Shown: positions 1 to 8,268 of the stretch, piece by piece
Position numbering within the stretch: the first letter of the stretch is position 1
Layout: each line of letters begins with the position of its first letter
Source: Ornithinimicrobium flavum
GTDB taxonomy: Bacteria; Actinomycetota; Actinomycetes; Actinomycetales; Dermatophilaceae
Direction of reading: 5' to 3'
Length of the DNA stretch: 64,000 bases
NCBI RefSeq assembly: GCF_004526345.1
Contig: NZ_CP038213.1
Location: 2,108,001 to 2,172,000, forward strand
Made by a program: the position numbers and the translations under genes
The notes under the pieces: generated by a model
The model's database searches: none
Told to the model about the DNA's origin: nothing
What the model saw: only the letters and a program-made list of their open reading frames with translations

Positions 1-509
1 ATGGCGATCTTGGGCTGGAGGAGCTCCAGCTGCAGGATCTCGTGGCGCTTCTTCTCGCCGCCGGAGAAGCCCTCGTTGACGTTGCGCTCGGCGAAGGAGG
101 AGTCCATCTTCAGCGCGTCCATGGCGCCCTTGACGTCCTTGACCCAGTGCCGCAGCTTGGGCGCCTCGCCGTCGATGGCGGTCTTGGCGGTCCGCAGGAA
201 GTTGGACACGGACACGCCCGGCACCTCGACGGGGTACTGCATCGCCAGGAAGAGCCCGGCCTGCGCCCGCTCGTCGACGCCCATGTCCAGGACGTTCTCG
301 CCGTCGAGGAGGACCTCGCCACCGGTGACGGTGTACTTGGGGTGGCCGGCGATGGCGTAGGCGAGCGTGGACTTGCCGGAGCCGTTCGGGCCCATGATGG
401 CGTGCGTCTCGCCGGAGTTGATGGTCAGGTCGACGCCGCGCAGGATCTCCTTGGCGGTGTCGTCGGTCTCGACGCTGACCTGGAGGTTCTTGATCTCAAG
501 GGTGGTCAT
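1..509 (-). CDS. sufC: Fe-S cluster assembly ATPase SufC (3' end off window)
   Basis: ATPase of the SUF machine; with SufB and SufD it forms the cytoplasmic scaffold on which Fe-S clusters are built. About 169 N-terminal residues are present; Walker B and the H-loop lie beyond the left edge. Visible are Walker A GPNGSGKST (residues 40-48), the Q-loop Gln91 and the SufC-type signature FSGGEKKR (148-155). The ATG is supported by AAGGAG five bases upstream. It is the last visible gene of the co-directional sufR-sufB-sufD-Rieske-sufC cluster, 46 bp after the Rieske gene, so co-transcription is likely. sufS and sufU would be expected next, outside the window. Identification is secure. Confidence 0.96.
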   Translation of the reverse strand, partial: MTTLEIKNLQVSVETDDTAKEILRGVDLTINSGETHAIMGPNGSGKSTLAYAIAGHPKYTVTGGEVLLDGENVLDMGVDERAQAGLFLAMQYPVEVPGVSVSNFLRTAKTAIDGEAPKLRHWVKDVKGAMDALKMDSSFAERNVNEGFSGGEKKRHEILQLELLQPKIA

Positions 510-555
510 GCTTGCTCCTTCGTGAGCAGGGTTGTCAAGGGTGTGGGGGTGCCGG

Positions 556-891
556 TCAGCCGGCGAGCGTGACGTAGACGTCGTCGCCCTCGAGGGTGAC
601 GGTGTGGACCTGGACGGGCTGGGTCGCCGGCAGCTGCCGGGGCTGGCCCGTCCGCATGTCGAACTGGGACCCGTGCAGCCAGCACTCGATGAGGTCGCCC
701 TCGACCTCGCCCTCGGCGAGGCTGACGTTGGCGTGCGTGCAGGTGTCGTCGAAGGCATGGATCTCACCGGCGGAGTCCCGCGCGATGGTGACCCGTCGTC
801 CCTCGATCTCGGCGACGGCCGCCCCGACGCGGGGCAGGTCGTCCACCGAGCACACCCGGACGGCCTGGCTGACCTGCACGGGCTCGCTCAT
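556..891 (-). CDS. Rieske-type 2Fe-2S ferredoxin (SUF-associated)
   Basis: Small cytoplasmic 111-residue Rieske protein of the non-haem oxygenase ferredoxin type. The [2Fe-2S] ligands are visible as C51-T-H53 and C70-W-L-H73, the CxH...CxxH pattern with 16 residues between the pairs. There is no signal peptide or membrane segment. The start codon overlaps the sufD stop by 4 bp (ATGA), so translation is coupled to sufD and the gene is part of the SUF operon. In actinobacteria a Rieske gene commonly sits between sufD and sufC. Its precise role (electron donor, or an acceptor of clusters from SufBCD) is not shown by the sequence. Confidence 0.9.
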   Translation of the reverse strand: MSEPVQVSQAVRVCSVDDLPRVGAAVAEIEGRRVTIARDSAGEIHAFDDTCTHANVSLAEGEVEGDLIECWLHGSQFDMRTGQPRQLPATQPVQVHTVTLEGDDVYVTLAG

Positions 892-2129
892 GCCTGGCCC
901 TCGGGGAGGGTCACGCCGTCGCCGGGCTCCCCCATGGTGAGGCTGAGCTCGTCGTCGATGGCGACCATGAGCCGCTCCACGACCTCGGGGACGCCGATCT
1001 TGGCGATGATGTCGGCGAAGAAGCCGCGCACGACCAGCCGCTTGGCCTCGTCCTGACCGATGCCGCGCGACATCAGGTAGAACAGCTGCTCGTCGTCGAA
1101 GCGTCCGGTCGAGCTCGCGTGGCCGGCACCGGCGATCTGGCCGGTCTCGATCTCCAGGTTGGGCACCGAGTCGGCGCGCGCACCGTCGGTGAGCACCAGG
1201 TTGCGGTTGAGCTCGTAGGTCTCGATGTCCTCGGCCTCCTTGCGGATGAGGACGTCACCGACCCACACCGTGCGGGCGCTGTCGCCCTGCAGCGCGCCCT
1301 TGTAGGTGACCAGCGAGGTGCACCGGGGGGCGTTGTGGTCGACGAACGAGCGGTGCTCGAGGTGCTGGCCGGCGTCGGCGAAGTAGACCCCGAGGAGGGT
1401 GGCGTCGCCACCGGGGCCCGCGTAGCGGACGTTGGAGTTCATCCGCACGATGCCGCCGCCCAGGCTGACGGCGATGTGCTTGTAGGTGCCGTCCCGGCCC
1501 ACGAGGGCCTCGTGCTGGCCCAGGTGCACCGCGTCGTCCTCCCAGCGCTGCAGACTGACGACGGTCAGCTCGGCGCCGTCCCCGACGATGACCTCGAGGT
1601 TGCCGGTGTGCTGCACGCTGCCGGTGTGGTCCAGGATGACCAGGGCCTTGCTGTGGGTGCCGGCCTCCAGGACGTAGTGGGCGTTGCTGCGTCGTCCCGC
1701 GCCACGGCCCTGCACGCTCACGCGCACCGGACCGTCCAGCTCGGCGTCCGCCGGGATCCGCACGTGGAGGGCCTCGGGGGTGTTGCTGCTGGCGACGGCC
1801 GCGCCGCGGTCCTCCGGGACCAGGACGGTGCCGCGGGGGGCCTGGCCCGGGGCGAGGGTGCCGACCTCCACGCCCGACGGGGCCTGCACGTCATACCCGG
1901 CTGCGGCGTCGCCCGGCTGGTCGTCGGTGGGGGCGTCGGACAGGACGCCGCCGAGCCGGTCGACGGGGGTGAACCGCCACTCCTCCTCGCGACCGGTCGG
2001 GACGGGGAAGGTCTCGACGTCGAAGGAGCGGTGGCGTGCGGCCCGGGACTCGTCCGGGATCCGGTGGTCGCCACCGATCTGGGCCTGGGGGTCCTGGTGC
2101 GTCTTGCTCTCGTCGATCAGAAGCGACAT
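888..2129 (-). CDS. sufD: Fe-S cluster assembly protein SufD
   Basis: Scaffold partner of SufB and SufC. The 413-residue protein has the typical N-terminal helical part ending in a REEEWRFTP motif and the right-handed beta-helix core. It closes with the conserved SufB/SufD C-terminal segment (LFYLMSRG, then a VVRGFF motif). I chose the ATG at 2129, which overlaps the sufB stop by one base (TGATG), over longer upstream readings that would run inside sufB. The 3' end overlaps the Rieske start by 4 bp. The tight spacing indicates one translationally coupled operon sufB-sufD-Rieske-sufC. No frame disruption is seen. Confidence 0.95.
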   Translation of the reverse strand: MSLLIDESKTHQDPQAQIGGDHRIPDESRAARHRSFDVETFPVPTGREEEWRFTPVDRLGGVLSDAPTDDQPGDAAAGYDVQAPSGVEVGTLAPGQAPRGTVLVPEDRGAAVASSNTPEALHVRIPADAELDGPVRVSVQGRGAGRRSNAHYVLEAGTHSKALVILDHTGSVQHTGNLEVIVGDGAELTVVSLQRWEDDAVHLGQHEALVGRDGTYKHIAVSLGGGIVRMNSNVRYAGPGGDATLLGVYFADAGQHLEHRSFVDHNAPRCTSLVTYKGALQGDSARTVWVGDVLIRKEAEDIETYELNRNLVLTDGARADSVPNLEIETGQIAGAGHASSTGRFDDEQLFYLMSRGIGQDEAKRLVVRGFFADIIAKIGVPEVVERLMVAIDDELSLTMGEPGDGVTLPEGQA

Positions 2130-3550
2130 CAGCCGACGGCTCCTTCCATCTGCAGCTCGATGAGGCGGTTGAGCTCGAGGGCGTACTCCATGGGCAGCTC
2201 GCGGGCGATGGGCTCGACGAACCCGCGCACGATCATCGCCATGGCCTCGGTCTCGGACAGGCCTCGGGACATGAGGTAGAACATCTGGTCCTCGGACACC
2301 TTGGAGACGGTCGCCTCGTGACCCATCTGGACGTCGTCCTCGCGGACGTCGACGTAGGGGTAGGTGTCGGAGCGGGAGATCTGGTCGACGAGCAGGGCGT
2401 CGCACACCACCGAGGACTTGCTGTGGTGGGCGCCCTCGTTGATCTGGACCAGGCCGCGGTAGGACGAGCGGCCGCCGCCCCGGGCCACCGACTTGCTCAC
2501 GATGGTCGAGGAGGTGTGGGGCGCGGCGTGGACCATCTTGGAGCCGGCGTCCTGGTGCTGGCCCTCGCCCGCGAAGGCGACAGAGAGGGTCTCACCCTTG
2601 GAGTGCTCGCCGAGCAGGAAGACGGCGGGGTACTTCATCGTCACCTTGGACCCGATGTTGCCGTCGATCCACTCCATGGTCGCGCCCTCGTCGCAGGTCG
2701 CGCGCTTGGTGACCAGGTTGTAGACGTTGTTCGACCAGTTCTGGATCGTCGTGTAGCGGACGCGTGCGTCCTTCTTGACGATGATCTCGACGACCGCCGA
2801 GTGCAGGCTGTCGGTCTTGTAGATCGGGGCGGTGCAGCCCTCGACGTAGTGCACCGAGGAGCCCTCGTCGGCGATGATGAGCGTGCGCTCGAACTGGCCC
2901 ATGTTCTCGGTGTTGATGCGGAAGTAGGCCTGCAGCGGGATGTCGACGTGGACACCCTTGGGCACGTAGATGAACGAGCCGCCGGACCACACCGCCGTGT
3001 TCAGCGCGGAGAACTTGTTGTCACCGGCCGGGATGACCGAGCCGAAGTACTCCCGGAAGAGCTCCTCGTGCTCGCGCAGCGCGGTGTCGGTGTCCAGGAA
3101 GAGGACACCCTTCTCCTCCAGGTCCTCGCGGATCTGGTGGTAGACGACCTCGGACTCGTACTGCGCGGCGACGCCGGCGACGAGCCGCTGCTTCTCCGCC
3201 TCGGGGATGCCCAGGCGGTCGTAGGTGTTCTTGATGTCCTCGGGCAGGTCCTCCCAGCTGGTGGCCTGCTTCTCGGTGGACCGCACGAAGTACTTGATGT
3301 TGTCGAAGTCGATCTCCGACAGGTCGGCGCCCCAGTGCGGCATCGGCTTCTTGCCGAACAGGCGCAGGGCCTTCAGCCGCTGCTCCAGCATCCAGGCCGG
3401 CTCGTTCTTCAGCCCGGAGATGCCGCGGACGACCTCCTCGGACAGGCCGCGCCGCGCCGTGGCTCCGGCCAGGTCGCTGTCGGCCCAGCCGTACTCGTAC
3501 TTCCCCAGGTCTTTCAGGCCTGGGTTGAGCTCCTCGATGTTGGTGCTCAT
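2129..3550 (-). CDS. sufB: Fe-S cluster assembly protein SufB
   Basis: Core scaffold subunit of the SUF system, 473 residues, the usual SufB length. The candidate cluster-assembly Cys383 (in VVCDALL) and Glu412 (in GHEATVS) correspond to the functional Cys/Glu pair known in enterobacterial SufB. The C-terminal MFYLMSRG signature is present. Many actinobacterial SufB proteins carry an intein; this one is uninterrupted. The ATG at 3550 overlaps the sufR stop by 4 bp, so sufB is translated right behind its regulator. The operon is presumably controlled by SufR through the promoter region near 4350. Confidence 0.97.
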   Translation of the reverse strand: MSTNIEELNPGLKDLGKYEYGWADSDLAGATARRGLSEEVVRGISGLKNEPAWMLEQRLKALRLFGKKPMPHWGADLSEIDFDNIKYFVRSTEKQATSWEDLPEDIKNTYDRLGIPEAEKQRLVAGVAAQYESEVVYHQIREDLEEKGVLFLDTDTALREHEELFREYFGSVIPAGDNKFSALNTAVWSGGSFIYVPKGVHVDIPLQAYFRINTENMGQFERTLIIADEGSSVHYVEGCTAPIYKTDSLHSAVVEIIVKKDARVRYTTIQNWSNNVYNLVTKRATCDEGATMEWIDGNIGSKVTMKYPAVFLLGEHSKGETLSVAFAGEGQHQDAGSKMVHAAPHTSSTIVSKSVARGGGRSSYRGLVQINEGAHHSKSSVVCDALLVDQISRSDTYPYVDVREDDVQMGHEATVSKVSEDQMFYLMSRGLSETEAMAMIVRGFVEPIARELPMEYALELNRLIELQMEGAVG

Positions 3551-4349
3551 CTCACGTCCTCTCGGCGAGCGTGCAGGGTGGTGGAAGGATCGGTCGGAAC
3601 GGGGTGGTAGGGGCGCGGCGGGGCCGCCGCCTCCTGGTCGGGCGTCGGCGGGCCCGTGCCGAACGCGCCCGTAGGAACATACGTGGTGCACACGTGCTCG
3701 CCACCGGCGAGGGTGGCCAGCCGCTGGACGTGCACGCCCAGGACCCGGGAGATCACGTCGGTCTCGGCGTCGCAGAACTGACGGAACTCGGTCGCCACGG
3801 ACCGGACGGGGCAGTGCCCCTGGCACAGCTGCAGGCCGGCCAGCCCGGTGCCCAGCCCGACGGGGCGGGTGGAGGCGGCGAACCCCTCCTCGGACAGGGC
3901 GCGGGCGAGGGCCGCGGCCCGGGTGTCCAGGTCGTCGACCCCGCTCTCGGCGACGGCCGCGTCCACGGCGACGCGCAACCGCTCCTCGAGCGCGGCCATC
4001 TGGTGCTCCGCGAAGCTCTCGACCGCCTGCTCCCCCGCGTGGTCGGCCAGGAAGTGCAGGGCCGCGGTTGCCACGTCGTCGTAGTGCGTCTGGAACTGGT
4101 CCTGCCCCAGCGAGGTGAGCACGTAGGCGCGGGCGGGGCGACCCCGGCCCCGGCGGGCGCCCGGGGCGGGCTCGTGCGCGGCGATGAGGCCGGCGTCCTC
4201 GAGCGCGTCCAGGTGCGGCGCACCGCCGCGGCGGTCAGCCCGAGGTCCTTGGCCAGGGCCGACGCGCTGATCGGGCCCTGGGCCCCCACGGCCAGACGGA
4301 CCCGGTCGCGGGTCCGCGACTCGGTGTGCACGTCTGAGATATTCACCAT
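3547..4349 (-). CDS. sufR: SufR-type Fe-S-sensing repressor (frameshifted in this sequence)
   Basis: ArsR/DeoR-like winged-helix repressor of the suf operon. The N-terminal part (start [15 protein letters not shown] at 4349) contains the helix-turn-helix with [18 protein letters not shown]. The C-terminal part (frame of 3547-4122) carries the cysteine-rich cluster-binding segment [10 protein letters not shown] followed by FCDAE. The halves are in different frames. The shift lies at about 4213-4216, where adding one G to GTGCGG restores RRHLDAL in the recognition helix and gives a 267-residue protein. A real null would derepress suf, but many genes here show the same single-base defect, so sequence error is more likely. 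The stop overlaps the sufB start by 4 bp. Confidence 0.82.
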
Positions 4350-4354
4350 GCCAT

Positions 4355-4370
4355 TGTGACGTATATGTGA
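4355..4370 (-). promoter_or_regulatory. Candidate sufR operator/promoter
   Basis: An AT-rich island just upstream of sufR in otherwise very GC-rich DNA. On the plus strand it holds two direct TGTGA words (4355-4359 and 4366-4370) spaced 11 bp, one helical turn, with TATA-like sequence between them. The position, directly before the first gene of the suf operon, suits autoregulation by SufR. The site assignment is inferred only from position and repetition. Confidence 0.35.
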
Positions 4371-4468
4371 GCCCGAATCAAAGCCACACGCGGGGCGACC
4401 GGGGTCACACCGACGTGCCGCCGCGGGTGCCCGGTCCCGCCCCGGACCGACCCACCTCCGGCGCGTCC

Positions 4469-4474
4469 TAGACT
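4469..4474 (+). promoter_or_regulatory. -10 element, leaderless ABC ATPase gene
   Basis: TAGACT matches the actinobacterial TANNNT -10. It ends eight bases before the GTG at 4483, so the transcript should start at or next to the start codon. No clear -35 is seen. Confidence 0.55.
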
Positions 4475-4482
4475 GGTGGACC

Positions 4483-5196
4483 GTGACCACCCCCGCGCTG
4501 CGCATGACCGACGTGACCCGTCGGTTCGGCGCCACCGAGGCCCTGCGTGGCCTCTCGTGGACGGCGCGGGCGGGAGAGGTCACCTGCGTCCTCGGACCCA
4601 ACGGCGCCGGCAAGACCACGGCCGTGGAGGTCGCGACCGGCCTGCAGGCCCCGGACGGCGGCACGGTGCGCGTCCTCGGGACGGACCCGTGGCACGCGCC
4701 GGCCGGGCACCGGGCCCGGGTCGGGGTCATGCTGCAGGACGGCGGGCTCCCCCAGGCCGTGCGCCCCGGCCAGCTCCTCTCGCACCTGGCCCGGTTCTGG
4801 GCCGATCCCGCCGACGTCCCGGCGCTGGTCACCCGGCTCGGCATCGACGCCTTCCTGGGCACCCCGGTCCGACGGCTGTCCGGCGGGCAGCGCCAGCGCG
4901 TGGCGCTCGCCGCCGCCCTCGTGGGCCGGCCGGACGTCGTCTTCCTCGACGAGCCCACCGCGGGCCTGGACCCCCACGCCCGCCGCGAGGTGCACGCCCT
5001 CATCCGGGAGGTCGCCGACGCGGGTGCCGCGACCGTCGTGACCTCGCACTCCTTCGAGGAGGCCGAGCGCCTGGCCGACCGCGTCGTCGTCATCGTCGGC
5101 GGCCGCGTCGCTGCGGAGGGGACGGTGACCGAGGTGGCCGGTGGCCGGGGGCTCGAGGACGCCTACTTCGCCCTCACCGACGGGGTGGCGCGATGA
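4483..5196 (+). CDS. ABC-2 type exporter, ATP-binding protein
   Basis: 237-residue ABC ATPase of the drug/polyketide-exporter (DRA/CcmA-like) type. Motifs in order: Walker A GPNGAGKTT, Q-loop in MLQDG, signature RLSGGQRQR, Walker B VVFLDEPTAGLD and H-loop in VVTSHSFEEAE. All catalytic residues are intact. The GTG start lies directly behind a TANNNT -10 box, implying a leaderless mRNA. It overlaps the permease gene by 4 bp (ATGA), so the two form one exporter. The pair lies between sufR and ctaA, a common actinobacterial arrangement, and a haem or redox-linked role is often guessed. The substrate cannot be read from sequence. Confidence 0.9.
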   Translation: MTTPALRMTDVTRRFGATEALRGLSWTARAGEVTCVLGPNGAGKTTAVEVATGLQAPDGGTVRVLGTDPWHAPAGHRARVGVMLQDGGLPQAVRPGQLLSHLARFWADPADVPALVTRLGIDAFLGTPVRRLSGGQRQRVALAAALVGRPDVVFLDEPTAGLDPHARREVHALIREVADAGAATVVTSHSFEEAERLADRVVVIVGGRVAAEGTVTEVAGGRGLEDAYFALTDGVAR

Positions 5197-5954
5197 GCGC
5201 CCCGGCCTCCCCCGTCGTCCGGGTGCTCGCCCAGGCCAGGTTCGAGGCCGCCGGTCTGCTCCGGCACGGCGAGCAGCTCATCGTCTCGATGGTGCTGCCC
5301 CTGCTGGCCCTGGTCGGGCTGGCGCTGGTCCCCTACCCGGAGCTGGCGGTCGGCCCCTTCGCCGGCGAGGACCGGGTCGACGTGCTCGCCCCGGGGGTCC
5401 TCGCGCTCGCCGTGATGTCCACGGCCTTCACCGGGCAGGCGATCCTGCTCGCCTTCGAGCGACGCTGGGGCGTCCTGCGGCTGCTCGGCACCACCCCGCT
5501 CGGCCGGGGCGGGCTGCTCACCGCCAAGTCCCTGTCGGTCCTGGTGGTCATCGCCGTCCAGCTCGCCGTCGTCGGTGCCGTCGCGGCCGTCCTGGGCTGG
5601 CGGCCCGACCCGGCAGGGATCCTCCCCGCCCTGCTCGCCGTCGTCCTGGGCGCCGTCACCTTCACCGCCCTGGCGGCCTGCGTGGGCGGGGCCCTGCGCG
5701 CCGAGGCCACGCTCGCGGTGGCCAACCTGGTCTGGGTGCTCCTGGCCGCCGGAGGCGGTGTCCTGCTGCCCGCCGGCACCTTCCCGGAGCCGGTCGCGAG
5801 CGTGGTGGCCCTGCTCCCGTCCGCCGCGCTGGGCGACCTGCTGCGCGCCGCCCTCGTGCAGGGCACCTTGGCCTGGGGTCCGTTGCTCGTGCTGGCGGTA
5901 TGGGGCGGCCTCGCCCTCGCCCTGGCCCGCCGGCTCCTGCGCTGGTCGGACTGA
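5193..5954 (+). CDS. ABC-2 type exporter, permease
   Basis: 253-residue membrane subunit partnered with the ATPase encoded just upstream. It has about six hydrophobic segments: the first near residues 28-50, then stretches rich in Leu/Val/Ala such as SLSVLVVIAVQLAVVGAV, and a last helix LLVLAVWGGLALALA before the terminal RLLRWSD. The ATG overlaps the ATPase stop (ATGA). It ends about 80 bp before the convergent ctaA stop. No signature identifies the transported compound. Confidence 0.88.
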   Translation: MSAPASPVVRVLAQARFEAAGLLRHGEQLIVSMVLPLLALVGLALVPYPELAVGPFAGEDRVDVLAPGVLALAVMSTAFTGQAILLAFERRWGVLRLLGTTPLGRGGLLTAKSLSVLVVIAVQLAVVGAVAAVLGWRPDPAGILPALLAVVLGAVTFTALAACVGGALRAEATLAVANLVWVLLAAGGGVLLPAGTFPEPVASVVALLPSAALGDLLRAALVQGTLAWGPLLVLAVWGGLALALARRLLRWSD

Positions 5955-6011
5955 CGTCTCCCGGACTGCGCCCCGCCCGACGCGGCGCGGCGCCAGGCCG
6001 CCGGTGGCGGC

Positions 6012-6051
6012 GGTCAGGAGCGCGTCAGCGCGGAGGTCAGGAGCGCGTCAG
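6012..6051. repeat. 17-bp direct duplication at the ctaA 3' end
   Basis: The 17-mer GGTCAGGAGCGCGTCAG occurs at 6012-6028 and again at 6035-6051. The second copy contains the ctaA stop codon (6037-6039 on the plus strand). This looks like a small tandem duplication of the gene's tail (Thr-Arg-Ser-stop) into the spacer shared with the convergent ABC permease. Confidence 0.85.
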
Positions 6052-7059
6052 GGCGGCGGGCGCCTGACCCGGGGCCAGCGGCTCGTCCGGGACCGGGGCG
6101 GAGACGACATACATCTTCTCGACCGCCATGGTGGCCACCGCCGCCAGCGCGGCGGCCCCGGCCATGTGCAGACCGACCGCGAGCTCGGGCACGCCGTTGA
6201 AGAACTGGTAGTAGCCGATGAGCGCCTGGACGACGACGAGGGCGGCGAGCACGCCCAGGATCCGCCGCAGCGGGCCCGGCCAGCGGCGGGCGAGGCTGAG
6301 GCCCAGCGCGACCGCGGTGGCGGCGACCAGCACGTAGACGGGCACGACGTGCGCCCGGGTGATGAGGTAGGGGTCGAAGGTCAGGCGCGTCACCTCGCCC
6401 GCGTCGCCGGAGTGCGGGCCCGTCCCGGTGACCAGCGTGCCCAGGTAGATCGCGAGCGCGGTCGAGACAGCGAGCACCGGGGCGAGCGCGCGGGCCCACC
6501 GGCGGTCCGTCCCGCCCATCCGGCCCGGCCGCTCCGCCTGCGCGACGCTCGGCAACGACGCCCGCCTGGTGCGGTTGACCAGGACCGCTGCCAGCGCCAC
6601 GAGCACCGCCGAGATGACGAAGTGAATCCCCACGACCCACGGGTTGAGGCCGGTACGCACCGTGATCCCGCCGATGACGGCCTGCACGATGATCCCCAGG
6701 CCGATCGCCCCCGCGATCAGCACGAAACCGGGGTGGCGACGCCGCGAGCGCCAGACCGCCAGGGCCGTGAGCACCGCGATGATGACCAGCAGGAAGGTGA
6801 GCAGGCGGTTTCCGAACTCGATGACGCCGTGCAGGCCCATCTCGGGCGTGTTCGTCCAGGACTCGTCCGTGCACCGCGGCCACGTGGGGCAGCCCAGGCC
6901 GCTGCCCGTGAGCCGCACCGCGCCCCCGGTGACGATGAGCAGGGCGTTGGCGAGCACGGAGGCCCAGGCCGTGACCCGCACCCAGCCGTTCACCTCCGTC
7001 GGCAGCAGGAAGGTCGTGAGCCGGCGTCCCGCGGAGGGCTGCGCTGGTGCTGGGGTCAT
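6037..7059 (-). CDS. ctaA: Haem A synthase CtaA (COX15 family)
   Basis: Integral membrane enzyme that oxidises the C8 methyl of haem O to the formyl group of haem A for cytochrome aa3 oxidase. The 340 residues show eight hydrophobic segments. The extracytoplasmic cysteine pair is in GLGCPTWPRC. Candidate haem-ligand histidines lie in LHGVIEFGNRL, VGIHFVI, TRAHVVPVY and VGLHMAG. The ATG is preceded by GAGGAGAC. It follows ctaB by 25 bp and is probably co-transcribed with it. The reading frame is intact. Confidence 0.94.
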   Translation of the reverse strand: MTPAPAQPSAGRRLTTFLLPTEVNGWVRVTAWASVLANALLIVTGGAVRLTGSGLGCPTWPRCTDESWTNTPEMGLHGVIEFGNRLLTFLLVIIAVLTALAVWRSRRRHPGFVLIAGAIGLGIIVQAVIGGITVRTGLNPWVVGIHFVISAVLVALAAVLVNRTRRASLPSVAQAERPGRMGGTDRRWARALAPVLAVSTALAIYLGTLVTGTGPHSGDAGEVTRLTFDPYLITRAHVVPVYVLVAATAVALGLSLARRWPGPLRRILGVLAALVVVQALIGYYQFFNGVPELAVGLHMAGAAALAAVATMAVEKMYVVSAPVPDEPLAPGQAPAALTRS

Positions 7060-7084
7060 GTCTCCTCGGGGCGGCGTGCGCCGG

Positions 7085-8059
7085 TCACAGGGGCAGCGGG
7101 TAGAAGAGCAGGGGGTCGACGGCGACGCCCAGGAAGAGCAGGGTGAGGTAGCTGATCGAGTAGTGGAACAGCCTCATGGCCCCCAGCGCCTTGCCGGTCT
7201 CCCCGGCGCGGGCACGGGCCAGCAGCCGGTGCGACTCGAGGATGAAGACGGCCCCGGAGACGACGGCCACCACGCTGTAGAGCCAGCCCATCGGGGCCAC
7301 CGGGATGAGCCCCAGGGAGGCCAGCACCGTCACCCAGGAGTAGACGACGATCTGGCGCCCCACCGCCGTGTCCTCGGCGACGACGGGCAGCATCGGGACG
7401 CCCGCGGCGGCGTAGTCCTCCCGGAACCGCATGGACAGCGGCCAGTAGTGCGGCGGGGTCCAGAAGAAGACGACGAGGAAGAGGATGAGGGCCGCCCAGG
7501 ACAGCGAGTCGGTGACCGCCGACCAGCCGATGAGCACCGGCATGCAGCCAGCGACCCCGCCCCAGACGATGTTCTGGCTGGTGCGGCGCTTGAGGATCAT
7601 CGTGTAGAAGACGACGTAGAGCGCGATGGCGCCCAGCGCCAGCCAGGCGGACAGCCAGTTGACGAGCAGCCCCAGCCACAGCACCGCGGCGATCCCGGCA
7701 GCACGACGCCGAAGACCACGGCCTGGCGCGGGGAGATCGTCCCCGTCACCAGGGGCCGGTTGGAGGTGCGCTGCATGTGCGCGTCGATGTCCCGGTCCAG
7801 CCAGCAGTTGAGCACGTTGGCGGACGCGGCGGCCAGCGTGCGCCCACCAGCGTGGCCACGATGAGCCACACGGCGGGGATGCCGCGCTCGGCGAGGAACA
7901 TCACCGGGAAGGTCGTGACCAGCAGCAGCTCGATGATGCGGGGCTTGGTCAGGGCGACGTAGTCGCGGAGCACGTCCTTCCAGCCGCGGTGCGCTGGAGG
8001 GGAGCCCACCGGTCCTGCGTCCGCTGCGTCGAGCGTGGGCGCGGGTCGGGAGGGGTCAC
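7085..8059 (-). CDS. ctaB: Protohaem IX farnesyltransferase CtaB (multiple frameshifts)
   Basis: Membrane prenyltransferase that makes haem O for CtaA. The gene is split over three frames. The N-terminal part has [15 protein letters not shown]; the next has the Asp-rich prenyl-diphosphate motif [15 protein letters not shown] with SNRPLVTG; the last begins near LWLGLLVNW and continues to the end. Adding one base at about 7840 (restoring [12 protein letters not shown]) and one at about 7698 (restoring [11 protein letters not shown]) rejoins them. The start is uncertain: GTG at 8059 would need a further one-base correction and gives 325 residues. All changes sit in GG/CC runs, so sequence error is the likely cause. 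It is divergent from tkt. Confidence 0.8.
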
Positions 8060-8268
8060 GGTGTCCTTCGGGCGGTGCGGTGGGCTGGGCAGGATGCTCC
8101 CCCGATGGTACTCGCTCCGCCCGCGCCCCCCGGACCGGCGCCGGCTCCCCCGTCGCGAGGCAACAGTTGGCGCTCGACGGGTCCGGCCGGGGCGGACGCA
8201 CTAAGGTCGGGTATGCCGTGCCACGCCCTGGCGCGGAACCCGAGACCGTCCGCACCTCAGGAGAGAAC

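Noticed and set aside
2129..3550. Intein within SufB
   Set aside because: SufB is continuous at 473 residues with conserved segments uninterrupted.
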